Assembly: GCA_036244855.1 (NCBI GenBank)
Contig: BQKZ01000008.1
Span: 123,255 to 187,254, forward strand
Source of the DNA: Temnopleurus reevesii
Lineage: Eukaryota > Echinodermata > Echinoidea > Temnopleuroida > Temnopleuridae
Length of the DNA stretch: 64,000 nt
Direction: 5' to 3'
Made by a program: the position numbers and the translations under genes. Shown here in pieces: positions 1 through 10,338 of the stretch; the first letter of the stretch is position 1; each line of letters opens with the position of its first letter. The notes beneath the pieces are model-generated. The model was not told where the DNA came from, made no database searches, and saw nothing but the letters and a program-made list of their open reading frames with translations.

Positions 1-171
1 GGGGGGGGGGGGGGGTATGATGGGTGCAAATGAACCCCCTCTTTGGAGGCCTAGAATATCAATAAAATCAAATTGAACAGCAAGTAATTTTTCATCCTTC
101 TTTGAGGCAATCTATAAAATGCTGTGGCAGTATTAAGCCGCAATGCCATCTAAAAGCATATGGAACAGATG

Positions 172-447
172 TTGTGCAGTGGTTCTGATATTCGCCTCTT
201 AATCAGAGGGTCTCGGTTTGAATCCCACCCTTCTGCATTATTACCCTGGCTTTAGCAGTGCAGCTATTTGGCGCATAAGCTTTTACAAGTAATAAAATCC
301 TACCAGGTACCCATTCATCTCATCTCGGTTAAGTGCAGCACAATGTGGATAAATTTCTTGCAGAAGGAAATTAACGCCATGGGTGGGATTCAAACCTACA
401 TGCCCTCTGGTTAAAAGGTAAGCGTATTCAAACACTACACCCCTTTC
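172..447 (-). mobile_element. tRNA-derived SINE, composite of a plus head and a minus copy
   Basis: Positions 172-228 carry a plus-strand tRNA-like head with A-box-like 'GTGCAGTGGTTCTG' and B-box-like 'GGTTTGAATCCC'. A minus-strand copy of the same family follows from about 232, with the body segment 'GTACCCATTCATCTCATC' and a reversed B box 'GGGATTCAAACC'. The head resembles that at 43840. The open frame over this region is only the SINE body. An equal composite lies at 17682-17957. Confidence 0.75.
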
Positions 448-1550
448 CTTGTAACCACCCCTTCTATGTCTCAATCAAGTTAAGGAAATTTGAACCCCTC
501 TTCAGGAAAATCTGCCTTTACCCCTGTATGAAACCAGTATGTGTGTCTCAAAGAGTCCCACTCTTTTATCTTTGGATGCCTCAAGTACAAAAGTATAAGA
601 GGAGTTCAAACAAAAATTGTTAAATGCATTTTATTAATGGATACTTTGCTGGTTGATTTAAAAAACATTAGGGTAGTTTATAAAATGTTTGTTAAAATGT
701 AGTTGAGCTGCACTAAAATCCGGGAAATATTTAAACATGAAAAGTAGCCGGAGCCGGTTGGCATGGAAAATAAAGATCATGATCATTGCACTATATGCAA
801 ATTAAAAAAAATCTTTGGTATATCTGATACATCACATTCTAAGGTGGAAAATGGCATGAAGGCTAGAAAAAACAACTCATAATGCTAAGAGAAATTCCTC
901 TTTAACATTTTACTCCTCTACTGTTAGACAAATGTATAGAAAATAAATTAGAAATAGTACAGCTCGCAGATTATATCCAGGAAAATGCATTTTGATTCTC
1001 AAAACAAATGTCTAAATGTTTAGCGTCTCCTATTACGAGGCGCAAAGACTTTTCTATGAAATATAATAAGGTCATTATCCCACGTAAGACTAAAAATAAA
1101 ACCAGTATCCCGGAAACAGATTACAATTTTAGGATGCATGGAAATCACATAAATATCTCATAACTTCAAAGAAAAATCCTTTTGGTTGCTATAATATTCT
1201 CAGAATTTCAGCAATTTTGTTGAGACACATACGTCCATTGTATGCAGACAAGGTATGAAGCCCGGGATGACTCACGACTTGCTATTTGGAAGGGGTGGAG
1301 TCGGAAAATAGAATGGAATAAAATTCTATCTCTCATCCTCGATCGTCAAATTGAATCAGGGGAAAGGCTAGTCTAGGGTTGTGCCACTATGATGATTCAA
1401 TTAGAGGTAGGGTATTGGGGAAAGAACAAAATACATGGGGCACCAGCTGCAGATTATATTGAATTGGTTGTGTTTGCGGCAGTCGTATTAGCTTTGAATT
1501 TTGTTTTCTAGTTTTGTTAAATGGCTGAATAATGACGATAGTGAAACTGT

Positions 1551-1563
1551 AATGATGATGATA

Positions 1564-1605
<42 letters not shown>

Positions 1606-1614
1606 TGGTGGTGG

Positions 1615-1658
<44 letters not shown>

Positions 1659-1855
1659 TGGTGGTGGTGGTGATGATAATGATGATGATGATGATGATGA
1701 TGATGATAACAATGACTCAGACGGTGATGATGATGATGATGATGGTGATGATGATGTTGGTGATGATAATTGTGAAGATGATGATGATGATGGTGACAAT
1801 GATGATGATGACGATCATGATAATGATGGTCATGTTGAAGATGATGATGATGATA
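1551..1855. repeat. (ATG)n minisatellite with GTGGTGGTGG interruptions
   Basis: This is a long trinucleotide array of ATG/GAT type broken by 'TGTGGTGGTGGTGATG' blocks. It translates as poly-Met, His, Ile or Ser in different frames, which explains the odd long open frames here. The copy at 19061-19556 is much longer. Confidence 0.97.
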
Positions 1856-4039
1856 AATGGTAGTAATGATAGTGGTGATCATCACAATGACATAACATTC
1901 CAATTATTAATCAATCAATTTATCTATTTATCTATCATTTATCTACTCACATTTTTTAAACAAATTTACTTACACCTGCAGTCTAAAAACAATGGTACTG
2001 AGAATTAATAACTTTAGATATTAGATTCATTCCCTATTCCAAATCAAACATAACCCATTTTAATGGAAATAATACAACCCAATGCATTTCTATGGATTCT
2101 TGTGATATATCAGAGGCATTGCGATAAACCTATCTTTGCCTTGTACAAAGTGGAGCGGAAAGAGAGATAGCAAATACAAGACATGCAGAATTTGAACATC
2201 TTCCTTGTAATACCCTCTCTATGAAAACACTGCATTATGCCTATATAGCCTCAATATAAACTAGCCTCGCGAGATACTTATCTAGACAGACGCATCTTCA
2301 TAAATGGATTCAAACGCCATCGGCGATGGAATGGGTGTGTGTCGTTTAACAACATTGAAAACATGTGCTGGAATGCGGTAACATACCGTACCATTTCAAT
2401 CTGTGTGCAAGGTACAACATTCAAAGATGGCCACAGAGTTGTATTTTTGGTACTAACATGTGCTGTACTGTTTTAACATTCCCTTGGCACATTTATTTGT
2501 ATATATATTTGGTACAACATTCAAAGATGGCTACAGTAGTGTATTTTGGGCAAAAGTTTATGGGCTGTACTGTTTTAACATTCCCTTAGCACCTTTATTT
2601 ATATATACATGTATATTTGGTATAACATTCAGAGACGGGTAATATATTTGTAGGTTGCGATGGGAAAAAGGAGCAACTGAATAATGTTTGTGATTAGCAG
2701 ATGAAAGTCACATCATCCTATGTTCTTTCCTTAGTTTGCGGATGAGGGCCATAGCAATTTTAGCAATTAAATTACTTTTTACAATGTCTACACAATTATT
2801 AAGGAATAATTTTATTGATTTATTTCTAATCTTGCACATCCTATGCTATCAAGCATACATGGTATACCCCAAGCGACTATGATTGTTTAATGAAACTTGA
2901 ATTCATAAAATACAATTTATCTTCATTGTTTCACTCCACAAACAAACTAATATCTAATTCTCTTCCTCTTCCTCTTAAACAAATGTTGGAGTTAAATTGC
3001 ATTTATTTAGGATTAATCTTATTCCATAATACTGAATTGGTTACAGGTTTATATCAATGATGGTAAAAAAAAAGTATGTGTGATTAGATCACATATAACC
3101 TCATGCAGAATTCGCCTTGCATGCATAAAAACACATGTGAAGGTAAGCAAAATCAGATGATACATGTAAGTACCATACATAGTTTGGTCGTTCTAAGTGT
3201 GGGTGATAAGTTGGCATGTGGATTAAGGGCTATAAAGACAATCCTCACAATCATTTGACTGCCTGATTATAAAGAAAAGTCAATTGGAATTACAAAAGTC
3301 AGTAGTCTATGGGTCAAGACAGGTTTGAGTAGCTTTGATTTCTCTCTGGCCACAATTCCTAAAAAGCGGCACCAGAAATACTATCCCTACTGGGTCTTTG
3401 TTTGAATACACACATTTTACCTCTAAGCACTGTACAAATAGGAGGGGGGGGGGGGCTTCCATAGATGAACAAAAGTACTTTTCAATAGGTTGAGTTCTGA
3501 GCAAGGTGTGTTGCTTTGTCAGTGTGGAGATAGTCTATAGACAAGCACAGCTGAAGCCCCCAGTTAGAAATTATCTGAAAAATCAACACCTAAACCGAAT
3601 TGGTCTATAGGTAGAGACTAAGGACTTAAAAGAAGAGAGGAGACAGACTGGGGGATTCTGTTTCATTTCATGCGAAACCAATCCGGAATATTACGATCCA
3701 TTAGGAAACGTGTTGCTTGGGGATATGGCGTATGTGGTGGAGGCAAAAGAAAAGACGGTCCATAAGCTTGATGAAATAGCTTGTGAGATTGAAGGCATAT
3801 GTACATGAAGAGTAAGCGCTCGGACACTGATTTGCAGTTATAGCCAACATATGCCTAGCGTTGATTGTATTATTTGGTGATCCCTGTTGTGCAAAAAGAT
3901 GAAGGAGAAATGATAATTGAATATGTTTAAACATAACAATAATTAATAACTACACACAGCATTTATATAGTGCTTAATAGGAAGTGTTCCTATGAGCTCT
4001 GTATTACGCAGCAATTGCATGGCTACCATTTGTCACTCA

Positions 4040-4437
4040 ATGCATTCGAGAAAATTCTTCCCATCGGAACCCTTTACCTCACCTGGGGTGAGTGCAGCAC
4101 AATATGGTTACACTTCTGGCTGAAGGAGATTAATGTCATAAGTGGGGTTCAAACCTACGACTAGTCTGCTTGAACAGACCCTTGGGTTTCGTTGTGCGCA
4201 TACACAGAGAGTGATACAGGTTATGCATTGTGTTTCTCATTGTGTGTCTCGTACTCTCCCCAAGACTGAGGATAGAGCAATGCTGTACGTGTGTGATGTA
4301 GTCACACAATGCATACCCTGTATCATGCTCTGCGCACGCACACACAGAAAGTCTAGGGTTTGTGCTTTCAAACTAACCTACGGCCCCCAGGTTGACAGGC
4401 GATAGTCAGAACTACTACACCACTACGCCTCCACAAC
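4040..4437 (-). mobile_element. tRNA-derived SINE with a nested foldback element
   Basis: Reversed SINE body ('CTTTACCTCACCTGGGGTGA', 'GTGCAGCACAATATGG') leads to 'GGGGTTCAAACC' (reversed B box). The head resumes near 4370-4435 ('CTACTACACCACTACGCC', reversed A-box region). The 180 bp between are an inverted-repeat insertion. The matching locus in the other large repeat copy is 21737-22134. Confidence 0.75.
4180..4362. mobile_element. Foldback/MITE nested in a SINE
   Basis: Arms at about 4193-4231 and 4301-4343 pair imperfectly: 'GATACAGGTTATGCATTGTG' faces 'CACAATGCATACCCTGTATC'. The element splits the SINE described at 4040-4437 and is therefore younger than it. The open frames seen on both strands here are a side effect of the inverted repeat. 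Confidence 0.7.
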
Positions 4438-5129
4438 TTGAACTTAATGTATGCACGTGCTAGCATTAAGTATGTCTCTTACATACCAAGTGGGGAGGAT
4501 GCATAATACATGGTTAATGTCATTGATTAGAGTATTGAAATTACATGCCAATAATGTTCAAGTTCATGCACGCTTATGAAGTTTGAGACATACAGCAGCG
4601 CTAGCAAAAGAATATTTATGACGTACATCAAAAATTCAGTTGCCTAATGGAAGAATAACTAATGGACTAAATGTTTTATATCACAATTTCTCCAATAAGG
4701 CAGCATTTGGTTCAGCCATTTTGATATTCCAATCCTACCTTCAGTCCCTGATGGTTGTGATGTATGAAATATGTAGAAACAAGATTACCATTGTATCCAA
4801 AATGCATTTCTGATATGTCCATTTGAAAAGTAGAGATTTTTCATTAATTCCAGAGATGCAATTGAAAATTGGAACAGAAAATAAACTAAAGTTACACGTT
4901 TCTTACACAGCAAGGCTCAAAGACTAAAAGGTCAGAAATTCAGACTTTTGCCTGAAAACTAGCATTCCCATAATTTGGCTTTCTTCATAATTCCAAATTT
5001 AAAGTCAGTTTGGGTAAAAGATTTATATGAAAATCATTTGTTGAAATGCTTTTCTTCCCTTATTTATATTCATTGACATCATCTACCACATATTGCAAGT
5101 TACGGGCTCGGGGGAACACTGCCTCAACA

Positions 5130-5866
5130 ATTCTTCTACTCCTTAATTCAATATCTTGCACTTACATATCTTACACATAGATCGGGTACGCAGTATGTTT
5201 GAAAATACATTCTTTTTCAATCTTTCCCTCCAATGTATATATTTTATAGGGACTTTATAGATCACACTATAGCCTACTGGTTGTGGTGCAAACACAGCCA
5301 CCATTAAAGCAACAATTTAAGAAAGAATTTCTTTTATTCCATATATGTAATTCTGCATCATCTTCTTTAAAACGTAGATTGGGTATGAAGTATGTTTGAA
5401 AATACATTCTTTATAAAGTCTTTTCCTCCAATGTTTATATTCAGGGACATTATCTATCACACTCTAAGCTACTGGCTGCGATGCAAACACAGCCACCATT
5501 AAAGCAACTGTTTAAGAAAGGATCTCTTTTATTCCATATATGTAGTTCTGCATCATCTACTTTAAACATAAATTGGGCATGCAGTAGATTTCAAAATCAA
5601 GCTTTCCCTCCAATGTATATATTCACGTAAATTATCTATCGCACTCTGAGCTAAGCTACAAGCTGCAGAGCAAACACAGCTACAATAAAAGCAACTGTTT
5701 GAGAAAAAATTCTTCTATTCCACATTTTTATTTCACTTCACACATAGATTAGGCAAGAAGTATGCTTCAAAATACATTCATTATAAATATTTCCCTCCAA
5801 TGAATATATTTTATAGGGATTGTATCTATCACATTCTAAGCTACAAGCTGCAGGGCAAACCTTACC
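5130..5866. repeat. Tandem array, period about 185-190 bp
   Basis: Four diverged units share 'TTCCCTCCAATGTATATATT', 'TATCTATCACACTCTAAGCT', 'AAACACAGCCACCATTAAAG' and 'TTTTATTCCATATATGTA'. No conserved reading frame is shared by the units. The same array is at 22830-23760, where one more unit is present because copy 1 stops at the N. Confidence 0.9.
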
Positions 5867-5867
5867 A

Positions 5868-5868
5868 N
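5868..5868. other. Single N, probable contig join
   Basis: This is the only ambiguous base in the window. To its left the sequence follows the repeat also found up to 23564. To its right the sequence is unrelated and leads within 120 bp into a channel exon. The breakpoint of homology and the N coincide, which suggests a placeholder between two joined contigs. Confidence 0.75.
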
Positions 5869-5986
5869 GGTTAACTGAAAGCTCACTGTCAAAATACAGG
5901 CCAATGTTTTGTTTGTTCGTTTGGCTAGCTTTCATCAATTGTGTTGTTCGTAAGGATGAAAATATTAAAAGGAGACTCCAACTCAC

Positions 5987-6239
5987 CTAAAATGGCCAGC
6001 ACCACATCCTCTCTCAGAATCTCTATGGAGCCTCTGGAAATGAAGTATATCGCCCTCAAGACGTCGCCCCGATGGATGAGGGTGTCTCCAGGAGGCGCAT
6101 GAGTGGTTTTAAACTTCATAGACAGAGCTCGCAGACAGCCAGGGCTGGCCCCTTTGAAGGCGGGGCAGTTGTTGAGGAGATTCCGATTGAGATGCAGGCA
6201 GATATCCGCCTGCAGACATTCGGGGAAACTCTTCAAGAC
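5987..6239 (-). CDS. KCNH (ERG-type): ERG channel exon: C-linker end and first half of the CNBHD
   Basis: The exon has 84 codons plus one base. The acceptor is 'CCCCCCATAG' just above 6239 and the donor is G|GTGAGT at 5987-5982. It reads in phase with the S6 exon: residues 1-12 '[12 protein letters not shown]' end the C-linker. '[19 protein letters not shown]' (41-59) and '[17 protein letters not shown]' (64-80) are the first beta strands of the cyclic-nucleotide-binding homology domain. In ERG channels this domain does not bind nucleotides but contacts the PAS domain and tunes deactivation. The next exon (expected to start at the ERG 'KNDIFGEP' position) and the C-terminus are absent. The intron runs only 119 bp before the N at 5868. 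The frame reading past the donor is intronic. Confidence 0.95.
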
Positions 6240-8361
6240 CTATGGGGGGAAAAGGTGACAAGAATAATGATAATAATTGTGCATTTAAACTGCGCAATTT
6301 CTATAAGAATATACTCAACTGAGCATTACAAGACAACAATAACAACATAAGTAAATAGAAAATTAATGGGTTTTTTTTGTACATCTAGAAATTATTGCAT
6401 TTATTTACAAGACAAACAGCCAATTCTTAACAAATTATAAGTTGCTTCAATGCACATGTGATGTGCGATGCAATTTATCATAGCTTCTCCAGGTCACAGA
6501 AGTCATTTTGTATTAAAATATTCAAATTCATGAAAACCAAAAACTTGCGCTCTAACGTGGGGAATAGCTATGAGTAGTTGAGATTACCTTTAAGTAATTT
6601 GTACTTTCCATTCTTTCCTTGCCTTCATCTTTCATGTAACTTAATGCTTTTGCAAATTATCCATCAATACCTTGCATATGGTGTAACTAGGGGCAACAAA
6701 GCTACAATATACATATGTAGATTTCATTATCAACTAAAAAAAAAATAGATCACTATTAAAACTTAAAGAGAACATTTTTAATATTTCCTTTTTACAAGGA
6801 AAATCTAGTTATTAAAAAAGAATATGTACACAAATTCACTGCAGATTTATTGTAAGGAGCTGAAGGTCAAAAATAGGTTTCGTCAATTCATAAAGAATGT
6901 TAACCTATTGAATATTGAATTCTATAATTCCCATGGGTTTTGTGCAGGGACTGCTTGGTTCCCATAGTCAATGGGTTAATCAACGGTGCAAAGCTGAAAT
7001 TTTGAGATGCAGGTCAAGGGATGGTGGCCTCTCCCACCCATGGCACAAATAAACGCTGTTACATTTTATTCAAACTTTAGAACCGTATATTTGTTCAGCT
7101 CTTAGGCGAAAGCTCTTATACCCATTTCTAGCTATTACTAATACAGGACTAGACCTCATTGCTCTATTTCTTGTTTTTACTCAACAGACATCTGCCACTC
7201 TGTGTCATTAAAGTCTGTACTCCATTACTCCTTTTTCAAAGTTCATGGGAAGTAAGAATATTCTTCTAGCTATGTAGATCATTTCTCTTTCTTTTCTAAT
7301 TTCACCCATACATTTCTAAGAATTTGACTACGAATTGGACAAAGTGATAAAAAAGATGTAATATTGTGATAGAATGCATAAAATTGTAATCTAATTTGAT
7401 GAAGGAATTTTTAACGAAACCAGTTTGGGGATGTTTTTTAGATAGACAGTGTAAAAAAAATCGCTTCTGATCATGCCTCATTAACTCTTTGCACGTTCAC
7501 CCGTAAACCCCCTGTGTGTTGCCTTATTTAGGGAGTGTACATGTTTCACTCCGAATCTGTGCAAAAGTGCGAAGGAAACAGGCCAACAGATGCTCAGTGA
7601 CGCGAAGAAAACCTGGAATGAGTTAATTGATATCTGCCTTTAAAAAGAGTAATCACAACCCTCGAGCAACACCCCCTTTGTAATTAATTGCAACTTTCTA
7701 GGAAAATTTCCCTGATTGCTGTTCACTTATGAAACCAAATTTGGATAATGAGATATCTGGCTCTAAAGTTATAAACTGCTGAAAAAAAATCTAGCCATCA
7801 AAAAGCTGAAAAAAAATTGTAAAAGAAGAGGGTTGATCAATGGCACACTATCAACGCTTTACATTTGCACATTTTTTTTTGATGAAGTCTCTTCAATTAT
7901 TTTAAACTATGATTAACCTCTTTCAACCAAATGGATTTTATTCTTATTTCTGGAGGCTAATGAAGCTAAACCCTCAGGATACCTATGCTATAAAAGCCTA
8001 AGCTTAATAAGGGGTCATAATTTTTTATTTAAAGATGATGATAGGCTAGAATTATATGCAAGAATGCTGTCTAGACTTTGAACATCTAAAAATATCACTT
8101 ATCACGTTTGTATCAATGCCATTCATATCAGACTTGGCATGCTGAAAGTAAAAACACAATAGGATGTAAGATAAGCAGTCCCTGTGCCCTCTCTCACACA
8201 AATATATTTACAAAATGTGTATTGATTTCTACTGATCTCTAGAATTCAGTACCCTACGTAATATGGTTGGCATATTGGAATCGATGGCAGCCTCATGTAT
8301 TTAATCCTCTGGCTGCTCAAATATCTAAAAGACAATAATTGTAAAAATATCCATCACTAAC
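6240..8361 (-). other. Intron between the CNBHD and S6 exons
   Basis: This 2.1-kb phase-0 intron is AT-rich. I saw no exon, tandem repeat or SINE in it. GT at 8361-8360 and AG at 6241-6240 delimit it. Confidence 0.85.
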
Positions 8362-8561
8362 CATATTCATATCGATTCCATTGGTGTAGGACCAGGCATG
8401 TTGGAAGTACTCCTCCAGTCTCTGGCGCAGGGGGTTGGGGATCTGATGGAATCGGATGAACTCTTTCACTCTCAGCATCTGGGTGTGGTAGCGGGCAGTG
8501 CCAGAGTAGAGCCTCTGGATGATGGCCGAAACGTTACCAAAGATGCTGGCATACATGAGTG
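8362..8561 (-). CDS. KCNH (ERG-type): ERG channel exon: S6 inner half and C-linker
   Basis: The exon has two bases completing the Ser codon begun in the pore exon, then 66 codons. The acceptor is 'CTCACTCCAG' and the donor ATG|GTTAGT. '[20 protein letters not shown]' is the inner half of S6. Its Tyr (residue 3) and Phe (residue 7) align with the two aromatic residues of human ERG1 that line the drug-binding cavity. The rest ('[17 protein letters not shown]', '[19 protein letters not shown]') is the C-linker that couples the gate to the CNBHD. It is nearly identical to vertebrate ERG, so this is a functional exon. The last codon before the donor is Met where human ERG1 has Ala. Confidence 0.96.
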
Positions 8562-9189
8562 CTGGAGTGAGCAAAATAGAAGATGGGAGTGTGAAATTAG
8601 AAAGACTGTTCTTGGTGAAGTATTTTTTTACCGCCTGACTGGCTATCTTTATTTTAGCTTCAGAATAATTTTTTTTTTATTCTATGAACATATTACCTCT
8701 ATAATGACCAATCCTAAAGGTTTGCAGAAAATAAAAGCTATTTAGCTCATTCAGCAGGTATGGTGTTTATCATACTAAAAATTTGGGCAAAACAGGAATC
8801 ATATAAAATTTAAAGGTTCATTGCTAAAGTATATTTCAGGATACACACAATTTAACATTCATAATTCCTCAGCAACCATTTGGTTGCTAACGAATTACCG
8901 CAATGCATCATGCACTGATAAACATCTTAATCTTCATGTTGCTGAGTTAGCAACTAAGAAAGGGTTCACTATATGCAAATCATTCTGAAAGACAAACCTG
9001 GTGTATGAAATAGTTGTCTCAAATGGACCTCAATCTTGTGTTTCAATAAGCTATTTGAAGAGGTACATGTATGCACGACTTTACGCAAGACTGGTAACCT
9101 AGCTTTCCCTGCTCTCAATAACCCCTACGTTGCTGTGTTAGTACTCGAGAAAGGGTCACCTCTATGCACATCATTTTGGAACACAACCA

Positions 9190-9350
9190 TGGGCGGTGTT
9201 TCAACAACATAAGAAAGACTTAAAGAACGACTCAAAGATTGACTGGTATCCATTCTTGTAATTAGAATTATAACACGTATGAAACATAAGAACAGACACC
9301 AGTTGTTCTTAAAATGGTTCTTAAAGTCTTTTGTTACTTGGCAATACACC
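9190..9350. mobile_element. Imperfect foldback element
   Basis: The left arm 'CGGTGTTTCAACAACATAAG' followed by 'AAAGACTTAAAGAAC' pairs with a right arm holding 'GTTCTTAAAGTCTTTTGTT'. No protein-coding capacity is seen. The terminus 'GGTGTTTCA' resembles those of the elements at 9354 and 15093. Confidence 0.55.
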
Positions 9351-9353
9351 ATC

Positions 9354-9514
9354 AAGGGGGTGTTTCATGAAGCTTGTCACTAGCAACAAGCAGTCATTTT
9401 CCGACAGTCACCAAAGCAACATTCAGTGAAATTACTTTCCATCCAATCGAAACCAAGGAGTTCATTGGATAAGTCTGCACTGACCAATGGCGACAAGTTT
9501 CATGAAATGCCCTT
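9354..9514. mobile_element. MITE with TIR 'AAGGG..GTTTCATGAA.CTTGTC'
   Basis: The left end 'AAGGGGGTGTTTCATGAAGC' matches the inverted right end 'AAGGGCATTTCATGAAACTT'. It lies wholly within the intron and ends about 25 bp before the donor of the pore exon. The target duplication is not clear. Confidence 0.65.
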
Positions 9515-9539
9515 CCGTAATAGTTAAACCATCACTTAC

Positions 9540-9742
9540 ATCCAATCAACATGACACAGATGGAGAATATCTTCTCAGCATTGGTGTTTGGAGAGACGTT
9601 GCCGAACCCTACACTGGTGAGACTACTGAAGGTAAAATACAGCGCCGTGATGTATTTAGATTTGATGGTCGGACCGCCACTATCTGTGTCATTGTGATAG
9701 TACTGGTGCGTCTCATTAGCGAGGTGATCAAGCCACCCGATC
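9540..9742 (-). CDS. KCNH (ERG-type): ERG channel exon: turret, pore helix, selectivity filter, start of S6
   Basis: One base completes the Arg codon from the S4-S5 exon. Then come 67 codons and one base of the following Ser. The acceptor is 'TTATTTCTTTTAG' and the donor T|GTAAGT. Residues 1-30 are the S5-P turret, with N-x-T sites 'NET' and 'NDT' (possible N-glycosylation). The pore helix is 'YFTFSSLTS', and the filter 'SVGFGN' (43-48) has the GFG form typical of ERG/EAG rather than GYG. The Ser in 'NVSPNT' (residue 50) corresponds to the human ERG1 serine needed for fast C-type inactivation. '[11 protein letters not shown]' starts S6. The 5' 107 bp of this exon recur in three broken copies at 9826-10338. 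This copy alone continues into the filter. Confidence 0.97.
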
Positions 9743-9825
9743 CTAAAAGAAATAACAATATTTTTTCATAAATCAAGGTTTTCAATAATGTACAACTGTT
9801 TCGATGGACGTATATCCACACCATC

Positions 9826-9902
9826 AATACAGCACCATGATACACTTAGACTTGATGGTTGGACCATCACTATCTGTGTCATTGTGATCAAGCCACCCGA
9901 TC
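9826..9902 (-). pseudogene. Broken tandem copy of the pore exon 5' half (decoy 1)
   Basis: It has an intact 'AATTCTTTTAG' acceptor followed by codons matching the pore exon ('IGWLDH'). A 30-bp in-frame deletion then joins to 'NDTDSDGPTIKSK'. Homology stops at '..LY' followed by TGA, before the pore helix. It lacks the selectivity filter and has no matching donor. It sits 160 bp upstream (in transcription) of the real exon's acceptor. Confidence 0.88.
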
Positions 9903-10013
9903 CTAAAAGAATTGACAATATTCATTTATAAATTAAAGTCTTTCAATAACCTATAACTGCAAAATGGTTACTTTGTGGTTGTTTAAATTTGATGGGCATA
10001 TATCTACAGCATC

Positions 10014-10120
10014 AATACAGCGCAGTGATGTAACTAGATTTGATGGTTGGTACGCCGCTATATGTGTCATTATGATAGTACTGGTGCGTCTCGTTAGCGA
10101 GGTGATCAAGCCACCCAATC
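10014..10120 (-). pseudogene. Broken tandem copy of the pore exon 5' half (decoy 2)
   Basis: It has the full 107-bp homology to 9636-9742. The acceptor 'GTTATTTCTTTTAG' is intact, and '[19 protein letters not shown]' is identical to the real exon. Missense changes follow, then 'ITALY' and an immediate TGA. It has no pore helix or filter. It starts 218 bp from the next copy. Confidence 0.9.
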
Positions 10121-10232
10121 CTAAAAGAAATAACGATATAAATTAATGGAGTAAGGTTATTTAATTATCTATGACTGCAAAATGGTTATTTTGCAGTTGT
10201 TTAAATTTGATTGGCATACATCGGCACCTCCA

Positions 10233-10338
10233 CTAGAGCGCCATGACGTATTTAGATTTGATGGTTGGCCGACAGCTGTCTGTGTTATTGTGATAGTACT
10301 AGTGCGTCTCATTAGCGAGGTGATCATGCCACCCAATC
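10233..10338 (-). pseudogene. Broken tandem copy of the pore exon 5' half (decoy 3)
   Basis: The acceptor 'TATCATTTCTTTTAG' is intact. The frame reads '[12 protein letters not shown]' and then meets an in-frame TAG where the real exon has Gln (CAG). A second TAG follows at the homology end. This is the most decayed copy by stops. Copies 2 and 3 are spaced 218 bp, giving a tandem unit of about 218 bp that includes intron flank. Confidence 0.9.

Larger units (their letters stand above)
1..5867. repeat. Large direct repeat, copy 1 (about 5.9 kb; possible misplaced contig)
   Basis: This segment matches 17514-23564 almost base for base. I noticed about twenty substitutions over 5.8 kb, plus length differences in a poly-G tract near 3440 and in the ATG array near 1551-1855. 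It begins inside a G run, with a T-A-T-G-A boundary also seen at 17526. It ends exactly at the single N at 5868. It holds no recognisable exon, only SINE pieces, an ATG minisatellite and a tandem array of about 185 bp. The ends on a homopolymer and on an N favour an assembly join (haplotig or duplicated contig) over a biological duplication, but the sequence alone cannot decide. Confidence 0.95.
8562..9539 (-). other. Intron between the S6 and pore exons, MITE-rich
   Basis: This 978-bp phase-1 intron has a donor T|GTAAGT at 9539. It holds two adjacent MITE-like elements (9190-9350 and 9354-9514). The second ends about 25 bp from the pore-exon donor. Confidence 0.85.

Noticed and set aside
1488..2008. 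Open frames of 103-128 codons rich in His, Ile, Ser or Met on both strands
   Set aside because: Direct translations of the (ATG)n minisatellite in different frames; no other protein feature. The same applies to 18998-19710.
6072..6350. Plus-strand frame over the CNBHD exon
   Set aside because: Antisense shadow; the minus-strand reading matches ERG residue for residue.
8398..8745. 115-codon plus-strand frame
   Set aside because: Antisense of the S6/C-linker exon running on into intron.
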